Source of the DNA: Isohypsibius dastychi
Taxonomy: Eukaryota > Tardigrada > Eutardigrada > Parachela > Isohypsibiidae
Assembly: GCA_034696485.1 (NCBI GenBank)
Contig: JAQIWT010000328.1
Coordinates: 1-23,202, forward strand
Length of the DNA: 23,202 nucleotides
Direction: 5' to 3'
Below the pieces are notes generated by a model. That model worked only from the letters and a program-made list of their open reading frames with translations. It did not search any database and was not told the DNA's origin. Positions within the stretch are counted from its first letter, which is position 1. Each line of letters begins with the position of its first letter. Positions 18,847 to 23,202 of the stretch are shown here, in pieces. Made by a program: the position numbers and the translations under genes.

Positions 18847-19195
18847 TCTATCTAAATGGAGCTGGTTCTTGCACACGAGCTCTATCAAGACTCCGTTCAA
18901 CAACAGCAGCAACTCCTCACCCTAATCCCGTTCGTGACTACCCTCCCGCTTTTGTCTGCATTCCTCACCGGTCCTGTGTCCATATCCTGCGATCCGGTGA
19001 ATCTCTTATGTGTCCCACGACCTTCTCGAATCTGTCGCTGAAAAGAAGAGTTCCCTTTTGGTCCCGTATACACTACTAGAGACATTGCTCTGGCGCGTTC
19101 TGCATGCACCTATCAGACTCTGCGTGATGGTGACGCGTGTTCAGCCGAGAATCTTCATTCGTCATCGTCAACACTGGAAGCTGTTGCAGTGACTT
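18847..19195 (+). pseudogene. DMXL exon block J1: LLTLIPFVTTLPLLSA
   Basis: LAHELYQDSVQQQQQ and LLTLIPFVTTLPLLSAFLTG fit the hydrophobic segment with PLLSA that lies in the C-terminal half of DMXL. The frame stops at 19039-19041; CAG-rich codons give the Gln run. A second frame downstream remains partly open. Confidence 0.7.
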
Positions 19196-19206
19196 TGATT
19201 AACTCC

Positions 19207-19566
19207 GGTGGATATTATGTCACACAGCAGAGACAAATGAGAAATACGGAAGTGGTGGAAGGTTGATGCCCACTACGCAGCCGTGTGGTGGCCTGGGGTT
19301 CAAACCTCAGTGCTGAGAGCTCTGTTGGCGAGGGAGCGGGATGAAAACTCACCAAGATTCTATGTGTTGCTGATGGAAATGTATATGGCGGTTTATATGT
19401 CGCTGCTGATGGCTGGATTGGCTACTAGAGATTTTAACTTGTTATATCGACTGGTTGGGATCAGCTTCAATGTGAAATCTTGGTCGGCCATATTCGGAGA
19501 AGGGGCGAAGAAGGTCAACCGGAGTGAAAGGATCGATCGGAGAAAATCGGGTATAAATTCAGCATA
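19207..19566 (+). pseudogene. DMXL exon block J2: MAVYMSLLMAGLATRDFNLL
   Basis: WWPGVQTSVLRALLARERDE, FYVLLMEMYMAVYMSLLMAG, LATRDFNLLYRLVG and WSAIFGEGAKK match the family segment WPGxxxLIxLLxxExDE...LLxExxxAVYLSLFxxGLATxxxxxLFRLVx...WSAVFGGGA. The segment is open for nearly 290 bases and ends at a TAA at 19565. Confidence 0.9.
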
Positions 19567-19899
19567 ACGTAGGCAAGATCAAATAAGCAGAGATTGGCAT
19601 CAGGAACTATTCATTCTTGCTTTTTTATAAATGGAATTTTACAGTTGGTGTTATTATAATATTATGTTTTGTTCAATTACATTTCTAGATTCCCCCGTGT
19701 CAATAGCCTGTCTTCAATGAAATTGTCTTTGTATGTTTTAATTTGTTTTTGTTTTTCGGTAGTCGTCTCGAGCCCTGCCAAAGGTTTTGTCACAAAATCC
19801 CGGATTCTACTCAACACCAAAGTTCCAGGGCCACACTTATCCGGCAGTAGTGAAACACGCAGTCCTGATCCACTCAGCTTGGACCCACAAGCCCAAATA

Positions 19900-20460
19900 A
19901 GCAACTTTTCATCATTCCAAGAAGTCTTCGTCTTACCGGGAGTTTGTATCGTCGAACACCTTCTTCGAAAGCCCCAGCTAGACACATCTGCCAATCCACC
20001 CTTTGTCGATTATGATTCCTCCTAATGTGTCGCTAGTGACGATGAAGAGGAGCTCAATGAGCTCGATCTGGTTGAAATTACCATAAAAGCGCACCGAACT
20101 TTCTGATCAGTTGGGATATCCTTCGGCTTATTATCATCAGAGTCGCTTCGAGACTTTTGCAACAAGTTCTTACGACGGTCTCGATCGAGCAGCAAGATTT
20201 CCCGTTGTTATCGCCGGTGCTTCATAAGACACCGAAGATTCTTCATGTCTGCGATGAAATTTTTCGATGAATTTGGAATTGCGCCGCCGCGGTTCGCACC
20301 GAACACCTACAGTATTCTGGATATGATTTCGACCCGAATGAAAGGAAGCCAGATGTGATTCTGTTGGAATCGAATAATACACCGTTCCAGTCGGATATGC
20401 CGGCTGCACTTCCGATCAAAAGGTTGTCGAGCTACTTAATACACCGGGAGTATCTTTCAG
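19900..20460 (+). pseudogene. DMXL exon block K: acidic linker, IEQQDFPLLSP and NNTPFQSD motifs
   Basis: PPFVDYDSS, a TAA at 20023, then DDEEELNELDLVE give the acidic linker. VSIEQQDFPLLSPVLHKTPK fits xGxEQQELPVVSPLxHxxxRTL of insect-type DMXL. FDPNERKPDVILLESNNTPF and QSDMPAALPIKRLSSYLI fit LLEPxNTPFKSxxxxALPVKRLWxYLV. Several frame changes separate these. A GTATGT donor lies at 20461. Confidence 0.87.
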
Positions 20461-20589
20461 GTATGTTGTTTGAACTGATTGCTGATTTGGTTTTCTTCCA
20501 AATAACATTTTGCTACAAAAATAATCTAGAAACTTACATTCGAATGCTTTGATGCCTCACACGGAAATCTTGATACGTTTCTCTCGAGA

Positions 20590-20882
20590 CGCGATCAGAG
20601 TTGTTCATCAAGACCAGGACATACGTAATCAGCGCCTTTGCATCCAACTACAAACTAACAGCCATATGTACGTGTACGTCTAAGGAGATTCATGAGGTGA
20701 ACATCGCCAAGTTCTTGGATCCGGAAGGATGGTTACAAGATGAGACGGAACTTAGTCTGCTGATTATGAAGAATCAGATTTTGGATAAAGTTGACCCGGA
20801 ATTTATCGTTTTACAAACGCCAGCTGACCGATCATGGTCGGACCATCCAGTGACCTCTCCAAAGCGGTGTCGAGTCCGCTGA
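20590..20882 (+). pseudogene. DMXL exon block L: VHQDQDIISAFA and EIHEVNIAKFL motifs
   Basis: IRVVHQDQD in one frame and ISAFASNYKLTAICTCTSKE in another fit IxKESDxISAFxxNxxNxxxIAxATxKE. EIHEVNIAKFLDPEGWLQDE, ETELSLL and DPEFIVLQTPADRSW follow in one frame to a TGA at 20880-20882. One frame change lies near 20625. Confidence 0.9.
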
Positions 20883-21684
20883 GTGGACATTACCAGATCT
20901 CAACGCGCTGCTCCTATGGGGTAAGAATAAAAACTGAATTTCACTTTCTTAACCGAAAAAAATATTTATTGTTCAAAAAAAGTTCTGGAAGGAATTTTAA
21001 GAGCAGTCGCTCTCTAGTGCAATTTTTTTGATCGATAAAAATTTCGTTAATAACTTGGTCCGAGTGTGTGCCTTGCTAATCGGGTGTTTTTCTTCTCTTC
21101 CTTCTTGTAGACGCAGCTTAAAGGCTTCAACATACCTGTTTCGGTAATCAGCATTTTGCCAACTACATCGTCGGTCGAAGTGGTTACATGCAGAAGGTCA
21201 GTTCTTCGAACGTTTTTGAAGAAGGTATGATATGCCAGTTTATTGCGTGGAGCAAACTTTCGTTCACATTCCTTGGTCGCATTTTGATTTTCAGGTTCTG
21301 AGTTCTGAAGCTTTCTGGATTTGTTCTGCATAGGATTCACCTCCGGGGTCTCCTTCGTTTTCTGTTGCCGATTTCACCTGCTTTGGTTTATGTCTGGTTC
21401 TTTGTGTCATTTTTTTCTTAATTCTTTTTTCTGATTCTGTTGGATGCTTACCCCGCATGTGTTACGGTATTCACGATGATCCTGAATTTTCTTATGATTT
21501 TCATTTGGATTTTGTGGCTCGATTTGACATCTGTACTGTGGAATCGGGCATGTATCCCACAAGAGTCAGAATTCATTTTATTCAGCTGGAATGCATGGAA
21601 AGTATCTTCATTTATTCAGTTGATGATTCTCCTTCTGCATTCATACTGGTCGTTTCGTTACTCTAAATTCTCTGGGTTGTTAAT
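20883..21684. other. Stretch between DMXL blocks with no recognisable exon
   Basis: AT-rich, with long T runs (about 20958-20980, 21408-21432). Open stretches here (plus 21440-21730, Phe/Leu/Ile-rich, and minus 21047-21340) match nothing I know. It may be an expanded intron before the C-terminal propeller. Confidence 0.5.
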
Positions 21685-21796
21685 CGTCGGTTTTTGTATT
21701 CTGCCTGATTGTCGGAACGCGTGGTTTTGATTTCGGTTTTCGTCGGTTTTTGTATTCCGTCTGATTGTCGGAACGCGTTGTTTTGATTTCGTCTTT
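21685..21796. repeat. 56-bp tandem duplication
   Basis: Copies at 21685-21740 and 21741-21796 are head-to-tail and differ at only a few positions; both start CGTCGGTTTTTGTATT and contain CTGATTGTCGGAACGCGT. It lies just upstream of DMXL exon block M, in presumed intron. The high identity implies a recent slippage or unequal exchange event. Confidence 0.92.
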
Positions 21797-21831
21797 CTTT
21801 CTGATTTTTCATGTTGTACAAATGATCGTTC

Positions 21832-22320
21832 CAAGAAGTCCGTCGTTTGACCACGCATCCACTTCTTCCCTGGTATCTCAGTGGCTCTACGGACGGCTAG
21901 ATTCGTTTATGGGAATTCGGTCATCCCAACGCCCTGACTACCGTTCGTTCAACTCAAAGTATGGCCCAGATAAATCACCTCGAGTTCGGCAGTCAGTGAA
22001 ATAAGTTTGCTGCTGGTGACGCCGATAGAGTCGATAGTTGGCAACTGGGCACATCTTCAAACAACGCTGCTTCTTGCATGTCACTTCAATGTCATAACAA
22101 AACTTGTTTTCGTTCTTCGGATCTTCCAGTCTCATCACGACGGCGGGACATGCTTCGGAAAGCCGGAATGTGGCTATGTGGGATACTCTTTCTCCACCGA
22201 AGAAGTCAGTAGTCGTGGCTTCTTTTTATTTGTCATGAGAATGGAGCTTCGGCGCTGGCGTTTGCATCTCAGCATAACATGCTGACCTCTTGTGTGAAGA
22301 AATGAGATGTTTGTTTGTTT
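21832..22320 (+). pseudogene. DMXL exon block M: C-terminal WD repeats
   Basis: One frame reads VRRLTTHPLLPWYLSGSTDG, TAG (21898-21900), IRLWEFGHPNALTTVRSTQS, GSQ, TGA (21997-21999), NKFAAGDADR and SLQCHNKTC. Shifted by indels, LITTAGHASESRNVAMWDTL and FICHENGASALAFASQHNML follow, then a TGA at 22303-22305 before DVCLF. Family positions show Ser at the TAG and Gly at both TGA codons (QQGNKF, GKKGDV). Confidence 0.92.
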
Positions 22321-22470
22321 GTTTGATTTCTGACAACGACAGGTTTGGCAGAATTTTCAGATAAGTCTTGACATGTTCAGAATTTTTTTTTCTGGCGCAG
22401 ACGCTTCTCAGTATTCATAAGGGAAAATTTGTTTGGTGATTTTGCATGTTATGATGGATTTTGTATTTCA

Positions 22471-22785
22471 GGCTCATCATTCTGCTGTTCGAGCCATTGC
22501 CCTCGCTCCGGTTCAGGAATATTTCGTTACCGATTCGGCGGAACATGATATCAAAGTGTGCGGATTGCCTTTCATGGCTGCCTCCTCGTTCTCCCGGAAG
22601 AAAACAAGAAGCAATCTTTCTTTCGGAATGCGTCATATGGGGTCAGTTCAGCTTGATTTCATTCAGGTGAATGTCGATTTTCATAATCGATGATTTAGTA
22701 CTGTTGCTGATGGATTCTTCAAAGATTCGCCAGCTACAACCAGCTGACTATGCGGTTGTCAGTCAGAATGTGAAGCGAATTTAGT
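22471..22785 (+). pseudogene. DMXL exon block N: last WD repeat and C-terminus
   Basis: After TATTTCAG, AHHSAVRAIALAPVQEYFVT and DSAEHDIKV match family AHESAVxxLAxDPxEEYFVTGSAEGDIKVW. The ENKKQSFFRNASYGVS motif (family EHARxSFFRNxxxGV) follows in another frame. Near the end KIRQLQPADYAVVSQNVKRI and a TAG (22783-22785) match the family ending KxRxLPDxxxxxxxxxVKxx. Confidence 0.9.
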
Positions 22786-23084
22786 TGTTTTTTCTTCTTG
22801 TGAAAAAAATTCCCGAACTGATATGTTACTTAAAGTTGTGCTAGAAAGGTGTTTTTGGTTTTGTTTTTCCTTTTTGGTTTTTTCCTCGTTTATCACATGG
22901 TTCCGTTCCGGAATGTATCTGTGTTTTGATGAACACTTGATTGCTTTTCAACTTCCGTCTTTGTTTTAACTGTGGGAGAAATTATTCAGGCATGTGACTT
23001 TATTATTAGAAGTAAACGTTCGCATGAAACTATCTGGTGACTTGTCTGGCTTTGCGAAGTTTACTGTATCACGCATACGTGTGT
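22786..23084. other. AT-rich tail after the DMXL remnant
   Basis: No gene recognised. T-rich runs (22786-22900) would suit a 3' untranslated region of the DMXL gene, but no clear AATAAA signal was found close to the stop. Confidence 0.4.
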
Positions 23085-23202
23085 AACCGTTTTTGTGAAC
23101 TCCCCGTTTTCTTGAAGCCGGGGTCCACAAACCCCGTTTTTGTGAACCGTTCAAGGTTCACAAACCCCGTTTTCCTGAACCCAACCGTTTTTGTGAACCG
23201 GT
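23085..23202. repeat. Array of GTTTTTGTGAAC repeats at the window edge
   Basis: CCGTTTTTGTGAAC occurs at 23087-23100, 23134-23147 and 23185-23198, with variants CCCCGTTTTCTTGAA at 23102-23116 and CCCCGTTTTCCTGAAC at 23165-23180. An inverted copy gives a hairpin: TTTGTGAACC (23139-23148) and GGTTCACAAA (23155-23164) around GTTCAA. A smaller one is CGGGGT...ACCCCG at 23119-23136. It probably continues beyond the window. Confidence 0.85.

Larger units (their letters stand above)
9891..22785 (+). pseudogene. DMXL-like: DmX-like / Rabconnectin-3 alpha (DMXL) gene, multi-exon, heavily disrupted
   Basis: DMXL proteins are about 3000-residue WD40 scaffolds that form the animal counterpart of the RAVE complex and promote V-ATPase assembly on synaptic vesicles and endosomes. 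Conserved blocks occur in family order over 12.9 kb: AYATGCDAVVL near the N-terminus (9891), HIDFSPDGRLFATVA, WRKTSRYMPK, RLWVETILPDDGV, HKHRLVERLRHMGKSFKRA, FHKFGVHGIGISPECHFHL, ELILWKVEPV, SACFVPSDG, PYLISTACSDGTARFWSC, LDWVSSKDGSHFLTIG, LPQYHTKQLTELLNFG, RLFFKTVHLYFRTGCPLPAL, ESNNTPFQSDMPAALPIKRL, SLQCHNKT, CHENGASALAF and AHHSAVRAIAL; the end is a TAG at 22783-22785 after KIRQLQPADYAVVSQNVKRI. In-frame stops include TAA at 9987, 10131 and 13671, TGA at 12225, 21997 and 22303, and TAG at 21898, plus many one- or two-base frame changes. The central RAVE core is missing (see 17158-17995). Introns are retained, so it is not a retrocopy. The first coding exon (family start about 30 residues earlier) was not located. 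Confidence 0.9.

Noticed and set aside
19283-19330. GGTTCAAACC with complementary flanks, resembling a tRNA T-arm
   Set aside because: It lies in the well-conserved DMXL segment WWPGVQTSVLRALLARERDE, and no acceptor or anticodon stem can be formed around it.
2035-22785. A variant genetic code explaining the in-frame stops
   Set aside because: TAA, TAG and TGA all occur inside conserved segments, at different residue types, and are accompanied by frameshifts; no single reassignment explains them.
9891-22785. Processed (retro) pseudogene of DMXL
   Set aside because: Introns with proper GT-AG ends are retained at matching positions and no poly(A) tail or target duplication is seen.

Overview
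The window looks like nuclear DNA from an invertebrate animal. Four unrelated gene remnants typical of animals can be recognised by protein homology, and they keep spliceosomal GT-AG introns, several of them very short (50, 63 and 71 nt where both ends can be placed). I cannot name the species. No rRNA, tRNA, CRISPR array or prokaryote-style operon was seen.

Layout. 1-2034: no recognisable gene, but several near-perfect short palindromes at 968-1624. 2035-2676 (minus): C-terminal part of a sphingosine-1-phosphate lyase (SGPL1 family), broken. 2681-3300 (minus): coding-like sequence I cannot assign. 3435-3991: short repeats and a 9-bp minisatellite. About 4090-5515 (plus): remnant of a WD40 protein of the WDR49/WDR64 type. 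5516-6348: nothing recognised. 6349-7526 (minus): three exons of a KDM6/UTX-type JmjC histone H3K27 demethylase, in frame throughout except for one TAG exactly at the iron-binding glutamate. 7527-9890: spacer between two head-to-head genes, carrying a family of 22-26 bp palindromes. 9891-22785 (plus): a long multi-exon DmX-like/Rabconnectin-3 alpha (DMXL) gene, recognisable from near the N-terminus to the C-terminal WD repeats, with many stops and frameshifts, a missing central RAVE-core region and a 982-bp TTAA-flanked inverted-repeat insertion. 22786-23202: no gene, ending in a GTTTTTGTGAAC-type repeat that probably runs past the window.

The main message is regional decay. All four recognisable genes are disabled, yet they keep introns and are not retrocopies. 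The lesions are nonsense codons of all three kinds, small indels, a lost active-site lysine, an insertion and an internal deletion. This fits a duplicated or non-recombining segment (degenerate paralogue block, B or sex chromosome, supernumerary haplotype) more than four independent accidents. Widespread sequencing or assembly error is the main alternative and can be tested from reads. The four genes have no known joint pathway (lipid catabolism, WD scaffold, chromatin demethylation, V-ATPase assembly), so the grouping is positional. I did not find convincing evidence for a new functional biological system; the most intriguing signals are the precise placement of the UTX stop, the TTAA-flanked element and the palindrome families.
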